Notes under the pieces: model-generated
The model's input: only the letters and a program-made list of their open reading frames with translations
What the model was told of the DNA's origin: nothing
Databases searched by the model: none
Shown here: positions 1 through 7,665 of the stretch, piece after piece
Layout: every line of letters begins with the position of its first letter
Position numbering within the stretch: position 1 is the stretch's first letter
From: Hyphomicrobiales bacterium
GTDB lineage: Bacteria > Pseudomonadota > Alphaproteobacteria > Rhizobiales > HXMU1428-3
NCBI GenBank assembly: GCA_021775425.1
Contig: JAJFHX010000050.1
Span: 1-64,000, forward strand
Direction: 5' to 3'
DNA: 64,000 bases
Translations under genes and position numbers: made by a program

Positions 1-40
1 TAGGTTGCCCACTAGCAACCGGCGCTGGTACGACGGAGGG
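1..40. repeat. Hairpin-containing direct repeat, copy 1
   Basis: First of two near-identical copies (second at 94-132, differing by one extra G). Each starts with a short inverted repeat, GGTTGC then six bases then GCAACC, followed by a GCGCTGGTACGACGGAGGG tail. The copies lie downstream of the coaA stop on its transcript. The hairpin half resembles a segment inside hisH (5089-5110). It may continue left of the window. Confidence 0.75.
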
Positions 41-93
41 TTCTGGGGTCTCTGTAAGTGTGCCTTCAGATGCCCGCTCTCTTAGTGCGCCTT

Positions 94-132
94 TAGGTTG
101 CCCACTAGCAACCGCGCTGGTACGACGGAGGG
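94..132. repeat. Hairpin-containing direct repeat, copy 2
   Basis: Second copy of the repeat at 1-40, ending 17 bases before the coaA stop codon. Between the copies lies GTGCCTTCAGATGCCC (about 60-75), which also has a close match in the hisH insert at 5060-5075. Two shared modules in the same relative order suggest one dispersed repeat family. Confidence 0.75.
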
Positions 133-149
133 TGCTGAATTTCTGGGTT

Positions 150-1103
150 TCACAGCTTTCTGAGCATGACTTCTTCGACGGAGTGATCCTTAGATTTTTT
201 CAGGATCAGGTCTGCGCGCTGGCGGGTGGGGAGGATGTTTTCATCAAGGTTTTTCAGGTTGATGCTGCGCCAGATGTTTTTTGCCGTTGCGGTGACTTCA
301 TCATCGCTGAGCTGGGAATACTGATGGAAATAGGCCGCCGGATCACGAAAGGCTGTCGCCCGCAAACGCCAGAACCGCTCAACGTACCAGTCTTCAATAT
401 GATTTGTTTCCGCGTCGATATAAATTGAGATGTCGAAAAAATCTGAAACAAAGGGGATTCCACCGCCATTTTTCGGTAGGCGTGCCGGTTGCAATACATT
501 CAATCCTTCAACAATCAGAATGTCTGGTCGGTCAATCGTGACCTTCTGATCTTCAACAATGTCATAGGCAAAGTGAGAATATACCGGCGCCTCAACATTT
601 GGATTGCCCGCTTTGACATCAACCAAAAAATGTAACAACCGCTTGGTATCAAAACTTTCAGGAAAGCCCTTGCGGTCCATGATGCCGCGCTCCTGCAGGA
701 TTTTGTTCGGCAGCAAAAAGCCATCAGTTGAAATCAGATCAACCATCGGGTGGCCGGGCCAGCGGGCCAGCAGTGCTTTCAGCACCCGGGCTGTGGTGCT
801 TTTCCCGCAGGCAACCGAGCCGGCAATGCCGATGATAAACGGCATTTTTTGTTGTTTTTGACCAAGAAATTTATTGGTCACCATTTGCAGTTCCTGCGAG
901 GCTTCCACATAAAGGCTCAGCAAACGGGAAAGCGGTAGATAGATAGCCTCAACTTCATGGGCGGAAATATGCTCTGTTAAACCACCAAGACGTTCAACAT
1001 CGACTTCGCTCAAGGTCATCGGCGTGTCGCGGCGCTGCTCTGCCCACTCTTTACGAGTCATGACCAGATAAGGCGATTTATCCAGATTTAGATTTTCCTG
1101 CAT
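150..1103 (-). CDS. coaA: Pantothenate kinase, type I
   Basis: Phosphorylates pantothenate with ATP, the first committed step of coenzyme A synthesis in the cytoplasm. The 317-residue protein has the normal length of the bacterial type I family. It carries a P-loop, [12 protein letters not shown], at about residues 92-103 and the STDGF substrate-region motif near residue 130. It is the last gene of the his cluster, 37 bp after hisE, an arrangement common in Hyphomicrobiales. The ATG at 1103 is the first in frame and fits the family N-terminus. Short hairpin repeats follow its stop codon. Confidence 0.96.
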   Translation of the reverse strand: MQENLNLDKSPYLVMTRKEWAEQRRDTPMTLSEVDVERLGGLTEHISAHEVEAIYLPLSRLLSLYVEASQELQMVTNKFLGQKQQKMPFIIGIAGSVACGKSTTARVLKALLARWPGHPMVDLISTDGFLLPNKILQERGIMDRKGFPESFDTKRLLHFLVDVKAGNPNVEAPVYSHFAYDIVEDQKVTIDRPDILIVEGLNVLQPARLPKNGGGIPFVSDFFDISIYIDAETNHIEDWYVERFWRLRATAFRDPAAYFHQYSQLSDDEVTATAKNIWRSINLKNLDENILPTRQRADLILKKSKDHSVEEVMLRKL

Positions 1104-1140
1104 ATGGGGCTATTCCTGTATGGTCCTGCCAGTTGGTAGT

Positions 1141-1464
1141 TTAAGACTTGCGGCTGGCTTTTTCTTCATGGCCTGAAAGACCCATTCTGCCGCCCAGAAT
1201 GTCTTCAATCTCTGTTAGTGAAATGTTTTTCTGCTCAAGCAAAACCAGCAGATGATACAGCAGGTCAGCCGTTTCTTCTTTAAAGGACTGATCATCTTCG
1301 CTCACCGCTGCGATAACCGTTTCAACTGCTTCTTCGCCGAGTTTTTTGGCGCATTTGGCGGTGCCCGCTTCAATCAGTGATTTTGTGTATGATTTTTCAG
1401 CTGTGGAACTGCGGCGCTCTTTGATGATGCCACATAGCTGCTCTATGGTTGTTTTATTGCTCAT
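1141..1464 (-). CDS. hisE: Phosphoribosyl-ATP pyrophosphatase
   Basis: Hydrolyses phosphoribosyl-ATP to phosphoribosyl-AMP, the second step of histidine synthesis. The 107-residue protein is an all-alpha MazG-like fold with the family signature KKLGEEAVETVIAA at about residues 40-53 and a following acidic ETADLLYHLLVLL helix. HisE is stand-alone here rather than fused to HisI, as usual in alphaproteobacteria; no hisI is in the window. It starts 14 bp after the hisF stop, so the two are surely cotranscribed. Confidence 0.95.
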   Translation of the reverse strand: MSNKTTIEQLCGIIKERRSSTAEKSYTKSLIEAGTAKCAKKLGEEAVETVIAAVSEDDQSFKEETADLLYHLLVLLEQKNISLTEIEDILGGRMGLSGHEEKASRKS

Positions 1465-1478
1465 ATTATCTAAATTTC

Positions 1479-2258
1479 CTAAATGCCATCAAGGCGCATA
1501 TCGATGCCTTGTTTGGCCATGTAGTGCTTGGCTTCACCGATTGTGTAATCTCCGAAGTGGAAAATAGACGCGGCCAGAACTGCACTGGCGCCGCCTTTGG
1601 TCACGCCTTCAACCAGATGCTCTAAACTGCCAACACCGCCAGAGGCAATCACCGGTACACTGACCGCGTCTGATATTGCTTTGGTCAGTGGCAGGTTAAA
1701 GCCCGCTCTGGTGCCGTCCCGATCCATTGAGGTGAGGAGGATTTCACCAGCACCGCGGGCCACCATATCTTTTGCGAATTCAACGGCATCAATGCCCGTT
1801 GGCTCGCGCCCGCCATGAGTGAAAATTTCCCAGCGCAGCGGCTCGCCCGGTTTTGAAACGGTTTTTGCATCAATCGCGATGACGATGCACTGGGCGCCGA
1901 ATTTTTCCGAAGCGGCATTGACGAAATCCCTGTTATGAACGGCGGCTGTGTTAATTGAAACTTTGTCAGCTCCTGCTTCCAGTAAACGGCGAACATCAGC
2001 CACTTCCCGCACGCCGCCGCCGACAGTTAAAGGCATGAAACAGTTTTCAGCCGTTCTTTGAACCACATCAAGGATGGTGCCGCGATTGTCTGATGAGGCG
2101 GTGATATCGAGAAAGCAAAGTTCATCCGCGCCTGCTGTGTCATAAGCTTTGGCAGCTTCGACCGGATCTCCAGCGTCGATAAGGTCAACAAAGTTGACCC
2201 CTTTCACAACGCGGCCGTCTTTAACATCTAAGCACGGTATAACTCTAATTTTTAACAT
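1479..2258 (-). CDS. hisF: Imidazole glycerol phosphate synthase, cyclase subunit
   Basis: A TIM-barrel enzyme that uses ammonia delivered by HisH to convert PRFAR into imidazole glycerol phosphate and AICAR. The 259 residues are full length. The paired catalytic aspartates are visible as D11 (in CLDVKDGR) and D130 (in VIAIDAK), and the phosphate-binding GGGV and SGGV loops are present. The gene itself looks intact, but its first 14 codons are repeated twice upstream (2316-2381 and 2462-2545), each time broken by an inserted repeat. hisA and hisH are separated from it by an opposing gene and a GIY-YIG gene. Confidence 0.97.
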   Translation of the reverse strand: MLKIRVIPCLDVKDGRVVKGVNFVDLIDAGDPVEAAKAYDTAGADELCFLDITASSDNRGTILDVVQRTAENCFMPLTVGGGVREVADVRRLLEAGADKVSINTAAVHNRDFVNAASEKFGAQCIVIAIDAKTVSKPGEPLRWEIFTHGGREPTGIDAVEFAKDMVARGAGEILLTSMDRDGTRAGFNLPLTKAISDAVSVPVIASGGVGSLEHLVEGVTKGGASAVLAASIFHFGDYTIGEAKHYMAKQGIDMRLDGI

Positions 2259-2315
2259 CTATAATTCCACTTCACTCAGTGTTCGGCCGCTGTTTTTCCT
2301 TTTTGCCTGTCCTCG

Positions 2316-2381
2316 CTATCGCTGCGGGCAAGGCGGGCAGTCTTTAACATCTAAGCACGGTATGACTCTAATTTTTAGCAT
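2316..2381 (-). pseudogene. Truncated hisF start, middle copy
   Basis: ATG plus 13 further codons give the same peptide as the HisF N-terminus ([14 protein letters not shown]). The frame then runs into the inserted repeat, reads CPPCPQR, and stops at a TAG. Differences from the real hisF start (codons 2 and 6) are silent. It could act as a 21-codon leader peptide or simply be a remnant. Confidence 0.7.
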
Positions 2382-2461
2382 CTATAATTCCACTTCACTC
2401 AGTGTTCGGCCGCTGTTTTTCCTTTTTGCCTGTCCTCGCAAATGCTGCGGGCAAGGCTTTC

Positions 2462-2545
2462 TTAGTTTGCCTGTCCTCGCAAATGCTGCGGGCAAGGCGG
2501 GCAGTCCTTCACATCCAGGCACGGTATGACTCTGATTTTTAACAT
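2462..2545 (-). pseudogene. Truncated hisF start, distal copy
   Basis: Encodes the same 14 HisF residues and then CPPCPQHLRGQAN before a TAA, 27 codons in all. Five codons (4, 6, 10, 12, 13) differ from the real hisF and all five changes are silent. This suggests that this copy was once a genuine hisF start under selection. Confidence 0.7.
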
Positions 2546-2738
2546 CTATAATTCCACTTCACTATGCATTCGCACTTTATCAGCATATGTGACTGGGTTT
2601 GACAAGCAAATACAAATGTATTGTCACTCTCATTTCGTATAATTATTTGATTTCCCATCAGCACTTCTCTTTTTTGCTTTGCGCGTGCTAGACAGAATGG
2701 TTAGTTTTCAAGTTCAGTAAATCATGGTCAGGGGTGAC

Positions 2739-3230
2739 ATGGCACAGAAGAAAAAAGCTCAGAAGAAAAAGTCAACGGATGTCGTCGCTGATGAATTCAA
2801 GCAGCGGCGCGTCTCATTGCCCCGATTGCGGCGGATTCTCTGTGAGGCCAAAAAGGCCAGTGCAAAACAATCCGCCCCAGATATTTTGCAAAGCCAGCGC
2901 TATAACCTCAGAGTTTTTGACACTCAGTTAAAAACGCTTGAAGATGCGATTGGTGGAGATTTTCTGGCAGCTGAAAATTTCAATGAGCTGCCGTCATTTA
3001 AACAAAAGCAACTAATCACCCGGTTGGAAAATATCAATCAGCGGGCTTTAAAAAAACTCGAGCTGCTCGGCACAGATGACACGCCCAAAGACATCGAGTT
3101 TCAAAACCATTCTTTCACCTGCCTGAATGATTTTAACAAATGCATGAAGTTGAAAGCCGCTTCACCCTTCTGGTGTAATCTTGCTTTTTATATCTGCTTT
3201 TTGCGCTCTATTTCGCCGTTTATCAAATAG
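2739..3230 (+). CDS. Hypothetical protein, lysine-rich N-terminus
   Basis: Not recognised. It reads as 163 residues beginning MAQKKKAQKKKS, with a basic N-terminus, a helical middle section rich in Leu, Lys and Glu, and a hydrophobic C-terminal stretch (about residues 142-160, ending near ISPFIK). The ATG at 2739 is preferred over one at 2724 because AGGGG lies about five bases ahead of it. It runs against the his operon, convergent with hisA and ending 16 bp from the hisA stop. A perfect TATAAT at 2638-2643 lies upstream but without a well-spaced -35 box. It is probably a real inserted gene, but no function can be offered. Confidence 0.55.
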   Translation: MAQKKKAQKKKSTDVVADEFKQRRVSLPRLRRILCEAKKASAKQSAPDILQSQRYNLRVFDTQLKTLEDAIGGDFLAAENFNELPSFKQKQLITRLENINQRALKKLELLGTDDTPKDIEFQNHSFTCLNDFNKCMKLKAASPFWCNLAFYICFLRSISPFIK

Positions 3231-3246
3231 CACTCTTAATGTGAGG

Positions 3247-3972
3247 TTAGCCTTTGAGGACTTTGAGAGCTTCAGCCGGGTCGAGGCGGCCATCATAAAG
3301 CGCGCGGCCAGAGATCGCTCCTTCCAAAATCGCATTTTCAGGTTTTTTCAATGCGTGGATGTCATCTATTGATGCCAGCCCGCCGGACGCTATGACAGGA
3401 ATGGAAACCGCTTTGGCAAGCTCAACGGTTGATGCCATGTTCAGCCCGGCAAGAATGCCGTCCCTTGAAATGTCAGTATAGATAATAGCGGCGACGCCTT
3501 CATTTTCAAAAATTTTCGCCAGCTCTATCGCACTCAGGTCAGACACTTCGGCCCAGCCTTCAACGGCGACGTAACCATCCTTCGCGTCTATACCAACGGC
3601 AATCTTGCCAGGGAATTTTTTGCAGGCCTCAATGACCAGTGCCGGGTCTTTCACTGCAACAGTGCCGAGGATGACGCGGCTGATGCCTTTTTCCAGCCAG
3701 GCTTCAATGGTTTTGATATCGCGAATGCCACCGCCCAGTTGCGCCGGGATGGTAATGGCGGCCAGAATTTCATCAACCGCCGCGCCATTTACTGGTTCGC
3801 CCGCGAAAGCGCCATTGAGATCAACAATGTGCAGATATTCAAAGCCCTGATCTTCAAACTTCTTTGCCTGATCGGCGGGGCTGTCATTAAAAACAGTTGC
3901 CTGATCCATCTCGCCTTTTATGAGGCGCACGCATTTTCCGTCTTTTAAATCAATCGCTGGGAAAAGAATCAT
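3247..3972 (-). CDS. hisA: Phosphoribosylformimino-AICAR isomerase
   Basis: A TIM-barrel isomerase converting ProFAR to PRFAR, the substrate of HisFH. The 241 residues match the family. The first catalytic aspartate is D8 in [10 protein letters not shown], the second lies in [15 protein letters not shown] near residue 129, and the GGGIRD and SGG phosphate loops are present. In related genomes hisH-hisA-hisF are adjacent; here a GIY-YIG gene and a hairpin separate it from hisH, and an opposing gene and the repeat block separate it from hisF. Confidence 0.97.
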   Translation of the reverse strand: MILFPAIDLKDGKCVRLIKGEMDQATVFNDSPADQAKKFEDQGFEYLHIVDLNGAFAGEPVNGAAVDEILAAITIPAQLGGGIRDIKTIEAWLEKGISRVILGTVAVKDPALVIEACKKFPGKIAVGIDAKDGYVAVEGWAEVSDLSAIELAKIFENEGVAAIIYTDISRDGILAGLNMASTVELAKAVSIPVIASGGLASIDDIHALKKPENAILEGAISGRALYDGRLDPAEALKVLKG

Positions 3973-4065
3973 GGGCAGCAGGCTCGCCTGTTTTGTAGGT
4001 AGAAGGTTGAAAGATTTTAATGAGTTGTTTTTGCATAGATGGGGAAATAGTCAATAGGTGTAATA

Positions 4066-4098
4066 CAGATTGGGGTGATCATAAATCACCCCAATCTG
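4066..4098. terminator. Perfect 14-bp stem downstream of the GIY-YIG gene
   Basis: CAGATTGGGGTGAT and its exact complement are separated by five bases, immediately after the GIY-YIG stop and before hisA. There is no clear T-run on either side, so it may terminate weakly or mark the edge of an inserted segment. Confidence 0.55.
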
Positions 4099-4103
4099 AG
4101 CAA

Positions 4104-4427
4104 TTATGTTTTTTCATTCAGTGGTGGGTAGTAATTTTTAATGAGATCACTCTCAATTCTTTTTCTACTCATTTCTCCACCGTCAAATCGTAAAATATGG
4201 AAATGCGTAGCCCCCATGAGTAAGGCTTGGGGTAATTTATGGTGACGCTGAAATCTGGATGATAGATCATTCGCTTCCCCAATATAAAGAGGATGCCAGT
4301 TTCCATTTCTATTTAAAATACAAAAGATATAAATACCGGATACAGGATTAAATTTGGTGTTTATATCGAAGACTTCAAATTTATATGTATTTAAGGACAC
4401 ATCTGTCCATTGGCAAACACCTAACAT
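4104..4427 (-). CDS. Stand-alone GIY-YIG nuclease-family protein
   Basis: A 107-residue protein that is essentially one GIY-YIG domain. The GIY motif is in GIYIFC (about residue 31), the YIG motif in YIGEANDLSSR, and a catalytic-type glutamate lies in RIESDL before the final PPLNE with the usual asparagine. It lacks the extra domains of UvrC or homing endonucleases. The start at 4427 has AAGGAGA at good spacing. It sits within the his operon between hisH and hisA, bracketed by two strong hairpins (4066-4098 and 4536-4561) in AT-rich DNA, which points to insertion. Its substrate is unknown. Confidence 0.85.
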   Translation of the reverse strand: MLGVCQWTDVSLNTYKFEVFDINTKFNPVSGIYIFCILNRNGNWHPLYIGEANDLSSRFQRHHKLPQALLMGATHFHILRFDGGEMSRKRIESDLIKNYYPPLNEKT

Positions 4428-4779
4428 GGTTTTCTCCTTAAAAGGCTTCTTAACCCTTGTCGGTGATTCCAGATTTTGCTAGATTCAATTTGTTCACAAG
4501 TGAAAATAGCGGGTTTAATAGCCTGTTATGATCATGGTGGTCGTGAGAAATCACGACCACCGAATCGCCGACTTGTATTTTACTATTTTGATGGCCTTGG
4601 AGTCTCAGCAGGTCACATGATTTACACCTGTTTTCCCCTCTCTCTACACAGCTAATTCACGATTTCGATGATTTTTGATCTAATAAAATTAGAACAAATA
4701 GATTTCTTCCTGTTGGGACTGCCTAATTTCAAGAAAATAACTTAGAAATAAGGAATCAAAGAATCGTCGCAATAGAAAT
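4428..4779. other. AT-rich gap between hisH and the GIY-YIG gene
   Basis: About 350 bp with no supported gene. It holds the hairpin at 4536-4561 and otherwise AT-rich sequence that probably carries the GIY-YIG promoter. No clear promoter boxes were assigned. Confidence 0.5.
4536..4561. terminator. 11-bp stem with GAAA tetraloop
   Basis: GGTGGTCGTGA, GAAA, TCACGACCACC: a perfect stem with a stable tetraloop, 219 bp past the hisH stop. It lacks a T-run. It probably ends or pauses the hisH transcript, and together with 4066-4098 it brackets the GIY-YIG gene. Confidence 0.5.
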
Positions 4780-5523
4780 TTAAGGCTTCCACTTTAGAAA
4801 ATTGGTGATCAGTTTCAGGCCTAAGGTCTGGCTTTTTTCGGGGTGGAACTGGGTGCCGATCATATTATCTCTCGCCACCATCGCGGTGATTGGCCCGCCA
4901 TAGTCTGTGGTGAGACATTTATCTTTCTCATCTTCAACCTCGAAGTGATAGCTATGCACGAAATAGGCATGCAGCCCGTTCTCTCCCGTTTGAATCCCCT
5001 CCAGTACGGGATGCGTCATTTCTAGTGATAGCTCCGAAGTATCTTGTGCGGATGCGTCGTGGGCATCTGAAGCACAAACAGATGCCCCGGTTGCTGGTGG
5101 GCAACTGAAGGGGCAAACAGAAAGAGTGTTCCAGCCCATGTGGGGGATTTTTAAGCTCGGGTCGTTTGGTTTGATCTGAACCACTTTGCCTTTGATCCAG
5201 TTCAGCCCTTTGGTCACTTTATGCTCATGGCCTTCGGTGCTCATCAGTTGCATGCCAACGCAAATGCCTAGAAACGGGCGCGCTTTATTTATCACCATGT
5301 CTTCCAGAGTTTCGCGCAGGCCCTCTATTGCTTCGAGGCCTTCAAGGCAATCCGCATAAGCGCCAACGCCGGGGAGGACGATATGGTCTGCATGTTGAAT
5401 AACTGCCGGATCATTGGTGAGGGTTATTTTTTTGTTTAATCCGCTTTCAACACTGGCTCTTTCAAATGATTTCAATGCCGAGTGGAGATTGCCTGAACCA
5501 TAGTCAATGATCACACATGTCAT
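4780..5523 (-). CDS. hisH: Imidazole glycerol phosphate synthase, glutaminase subunit (with repeat-derived insert)
   Basis: A class I glutamine amidotransferase that feeds ammonia to HisF. The catalytic cysteine is in GICVGMQLM and the His/Glu pair in GTQFHPEKS. The start at 5523 (MTCVIIDYG) overlaps the upstream stop as ATGA, implying coupling. At 247 residues it is about 30 longer than usual. The excess lies between GWNTL and HPVLEG (5014-5121), a cysteine- and alanine-rich stretch whose DNA matches the hairpin repeats at 1-132. All family motifs and the C-terminus remain in frame, so activity is probably retained. Confidence 0.95.
   Translation of the reverse strand: MTCVIIDYGSGNLHSALKSFERASVESGLNKKITLTNDPAVIQHADHIVLPGVGAYADCLEGLEAIEGLRETLEDMVINKARPFLGICVGMQLMSTEGHEHKVTKGLNWIKGKVVQIKPNDPSLKIPHMGWNTLSVCPFSCPPATGASVCASDAHDASAQDTSELSLEMTHPVLEGIQTGENGLHAYFVHSYHFEVEDEKDKCLTTDYGGPITAMVARDNMIGTQFHPEKSQTLGLKLITNFLKWKP
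5014..5121 (-). repeat. In-frame repeat insert inside hisH
   Basis: 36 codons occupy a loop where relatives have about five. The module at 5089-5110 (minus strand CTTCAGTTGCCCACCAGCAACC read in two halves) matches the hairpin repeats at 1-40 and 94-132. A second module at 5060-5075 matches about 60-75, in the same order. Being in frame and free of stops, it resembles the palindromic elements known inside Rickettsia genes. Confidence 0.7.
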
Positions 5524-5936
5524 AAAGTCATGACCTTTTGTTGTTCTTGTTGTTGTTGATCTCTGTTTCTGAAATAGCGGGCTTCGCAATCATGTTCATT
5601 TTTGCCGTTAATCACGGACACCATCTGATAGCCGCTGCGTTCATAGAATAACCGTTCTATATCACGGGCGAAAAAAGCAAAGATAATATTGGCCAGTGTG
5701 AAAAATGATGAAATCGCAAAAGCGTTAAAGCTCAGCTGCTCCATGGCCACATTCACGCCGATGATGGCCACGAAAAACACGGCCGCTTCAACCCACATGG
5801 TTTTAAACACCAGCCAGAACGGGCCAAAAATTGCCGCCCAGAGTGAATAGCCTTCTTTGATGAAGACATAGTCGGTCGCGCGATCTTTAAAGGCGCGGTT
5901 ATCTTCTTCTGGGGCATAGACTGTGTATGTTTTCAT
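5520..5936 (-). CDS. DUF2628 small membrane protein
   Basis: A 138-residue protein with a short soluble N-terminus ([10 protein letters not shown], then an [17 protein letters not shown] signature typical of DUF2628) and two or three membrane segments at roughly residues 36-90. The C-terminus is glutamine-rich. A homologue between hisB and hisH is a recurrent arrangement in Hyphomicrobiales, but its role is unknown; no link to histidine chemistry is established. The frame is open further upstream, but that part is encoded by a dispersed repeat, so the ATG at 5936 is chosen. It overlaps hisH by ATGA. Confidence 0.85.
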   Translation of the reverse strand: MKTYTVYAPEEDNRAFKDRATDYVFIKEGYSLWAAIFGPFWLVFKTMWVEAAVFFVAIIGVNVAMEQLSFNAFAISSFFTLANIIFAFFARDIERLFYERSGYQMVSVINGKNEHDCEARYFRNRDQQQQEQQKVMTL

Positions 5937-5955
5937 TTTTTCTCTCACGGTTATT

Positions 5956-6056
5956 TCAAACGCAAAAGCGTTTGAACCTACGAGGTGCGGCGCAATGCGC
6001 CGGGCACCGCTTTCGCGGGATGCCATGCGCGTTTTACCATTTGAAAATGGTAAAAC
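5956..6056. repeat. Structured repeat element, copy A
   Basis: Consists of a hairpin (TTCAAACGC, AAAA, GCGTTTGAA), a conserved 41-bp core (5987-6027), and a second hairpin (GTTTTACCATTT, two bases, AAATGGTAAAAC). The core contains GGCGC/GCGCC and a bulged stem GGCACCGC/GCGG-GA-TGCC. A second copy is at 10278-10375. The element lies in the hisB-DUF2628 gap and so in the his mRNA leader. Confidence 0.75.
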
Positions 6057-6146
6057 TTAGTGTGTATATTCTTTCTCAGTTCTAAATTTTCATGTCCAGT
6101 CATAGAAATGGTCCGGTTGCCAAGGAGACAACTGAAGGACCTCAAC

Positions 6147-6198
6147 AAAGATCGCATCTCTCTCAAAGTGTGCCTTTGGTTGAGGGTATGCGATCTTT
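6147..6198 (-). terminator. Long stem-loop overlapping the hisB stop
   Basis: Outer arms AAAGATCGCAT (6147-6157) and its exact complement (6188-6198), with an inner CAAAG/CTTTG helix. One arm is in the last codons of hisB. It could act as an attenuator or partial terminator between hisB and the DUF2628-hisH pair, or as a 3'-end stabiliser. Confidence 0.5.
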
Positions 6199-6750
6199 TT
6201 GGGCTTCGTCAATTGAAAGGGCGACACGCAAACTCCGGGCCAGGGCTTTAAAGCAGGTCTCGGCGATGTGGTGGTTATTGTCGCCGTAAATATTTGTCAC
6301 GTGCAGGGTGATGCCGGCGTGCTGGTGGAAGGCCTGGAACCATTCGCGGAACAGCTCTGTGTCCATATCACCGATTTTGTCTCTACTGAACTCAACCTGC
6401 CAGACCAGAAACGGGCGGCCGGAAATATCCAGCGCGACGCGGGTTAAGGTTTCATCCATCGGCAGATCACACGACCCATACCGGGTGATGCCTTTTTTAT
6501 CTCCCAGCGCATCTGCAAAAGCCTGACCTAAGGCGATGCCGCAATCTTCAACTGTGTGGTGCTGATCGACGTGTAAATCACCCTTGCAACTCAGGGTAAT
6601 GTCCATTAACGCGTGGCGGGCAAGTTGCTCCAGCATATGGTCGAAAAAGCCAACGCCAGTTTGAATGTCAAATTTGCCGGTTCCATCCAGATTGATGGTG
6701 GCGCTGACATCCGTTTCGTTGGTTTTTCTTTTTATTGTTGCTTCACGCAT
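6163..6750 (-). CDS. hisB: Imidazoleglycerol-phosphate dehydratase
   Basis: Dehydrates imidazole glycerol phosphate to imidazole acetol phosphate with bound manganese. The 195-residue monofunctional form has the two metal-binding signatures, HHTVED (in [14 protein letters not shown], about residue 63) and HHIAE (in [15 protein letters not shown]), and the conserved C-terminal IPSTKGTL. It is the first gene of the his cluster on the minus strand. A structured repeat and a stem-loop separate it from the next gene, which is unusual for this normally compact operon. Confidence 0.97.
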   Translation of the reverse strand: MREATIKRKTNETDVSATINLDGTGKFDIQTGVGFFDHMLEQLARHALMDITLSCKGDLHVDQHHTVEDCGIALGQAFADALGDKKGITRYGSCDLPMDETLTRVALDISGRPFLVWQVEFSRDKIGDMDTELFREWFQAFHQHAGITLHVTNIYGDNNHHIAETCFKALARSLRVALSIDEAQKDRIPSTKGTL

Positions 6751-7104
6751 TTTACTTTTTCTCCGTTCGCCCTGAAGTGATGATTTTTTCAGGGTTTCAA
6801 CTCACTGCCATCTCATAGCATAAATATGGCTAATATTTTGTAACTGTTTCACATTTTGTCTTGATCATTAAGGCAGTGGCATGTTGCGGTTTTGCGTTAT
6901 TTCCGCTAAATCAGGGGCTGAACATGTCAGTTAGCTTTTCTGGCTGTTATCTTTGCAGGAGATATCTATTTATCCTATCAGATAAGTCAAGCGGTAGTTA
7001 AAGTCTTGTTTGAGCAAGCGTTAATGAATTTTGTCCCTATCTCTCCTTGACGTTGCCGCAATTCCATCCAATATCTAAACTGAGCTTAATTGAAAGAGAC
7101 CTTT
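6751..7104. other. Divergent promoter region between hisB and hslV
   Basis: About 350 bp between two divergent operons. It contains the heat-shock-like promoter candidate described at 7046-7074. No ORF, terminator or strong repeat was seen. Confidence 0.5.
7046..7074 (+). promoter_or_regulatory. Candidate RpoH-type promoter of hslV
   Basis: CTTGAC at 7046-7051 is followed, 16 bp later, by CCAATAT at 7068-7074, 31 bp before the hslV start. CTTG plus a C-rich -10 fits the alphaproteobacterial heat-shock pattern, which is known for hslVU. It is equally readable as a housekeeping promoter (TTGACG). Confidence 0.4.
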
Positions 7105-7665
7105 ATGCACGAAATGAAGAACGATCCAACCGGCTGGCGGGGCACGACCATTGTCACTGTCCGTAAAGATGGAAAAGTTGTGATTGCTGGTGACGGGCAG
7201 GTCTCACTCGGGCAAACCGTGATTAAAGGCAATGCCCGCAAAGTGCGCCCCTTAGGCAACGGCTCTGTTATTGCCGGATTTGCAGGGGCAACTGCCGATG
7301 CATTTACCCTGTTTGAGCGGCTGGAAGGTAAACTTGAGCAATATCCCGGGCAATTGATGCGGGCCGCCGTTGAAATGGCGAAGGACTGGCGCACAGACAG
7401 ATATTTAAGACGGCTTGAGGCGATGATGATTGTTGCTGATAAAGCGACGACGCTTGTTCTTACCGGCACTGGCGATGTGCTTGAGCCTGAACATGGCATG
7501 ATGGGCATTGGCTCTGGCGGGAATTATGCGCTTTCAGCTGCCCGTGCGCTGGCTGATCAGGATTTGTCTGCTGAAGACATTGCAAGGCGGGCGATGAAAA
7601 TAGCCTGCGAGATTTGTGTTTATACCAATGATAATGTGATTTTGGAGAGCCTTGATGCTGAATGA
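7105..7665 (+). CDS. hslV: ATP-dependent protease peptidase subunit HslV
   Basis: The threonine peptidase of the HslUV (ClpQY) proteasome-like complex. After a short propeptide ending in WRG, the mature protein should begin with the catalytic threonine of [27 protein letters not shown] and [14 protein letters not shown] are family signatures. The ATG at 7105 has AAAGAG about eight bases upstream; a TTG at 7090 is less likely. It overlaps the next gene by 11 bp. The HslU ATPase is one gene further on. Confidence 0.97.
   Translation: MHEMKNDPTGWRGTTIVTVRKDGKVVIAGDGQVSLGQTVIKGNARKVRPLGNGSVIAGFAGATADAFTLFERLEGKLEQYPGQLMRAAVEMAKDWRTDRYLRRLEAMMIVADKATTLVLTGTGDVLEPEHGMMGIGSGGNYALSAARALADQDLSAEDIARRAMKIACEICVYTNDNVILESLDAE

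Larger units (their letters stand above)
2217..2565. repeat. Triplicated hisF 5' end interleaved with GC-rich repeats
   Basis: On the plus strand the block starting GTCTTTAACATCTAAGCACG at 2217 recurs at 2340 (period 123 bp) and, more diverged, at 2504 (period 164 bp). Each copy holds 18 bp of upstream sequence plus codons 1-14 of hisF on the minus strand. Between them sits a repeat with the arms GCCTGTCCTCGC and GCTGCGGGCAAGG; in the second interval this repeat is itself duplicated with a 41-bp offset (164 = 123 + 41). The copy adjoining hisF is the functional one. Confidence 0.9.

Noticed and set aside
2149..2529. 126-codon plus-strand ORF with internal repeats
   Set aside because: It is the antisense of hisF and of the repeated hisF 5' ends; its repeated protein segments simply mirror the DNA repeats.
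5937..6026. Longer N-terminus for the DUF2628 protein
   Set aside because: The extra codons come from the conserved core and hairpin of repeat copy A, and the family starts at [10 protein letters not shown].
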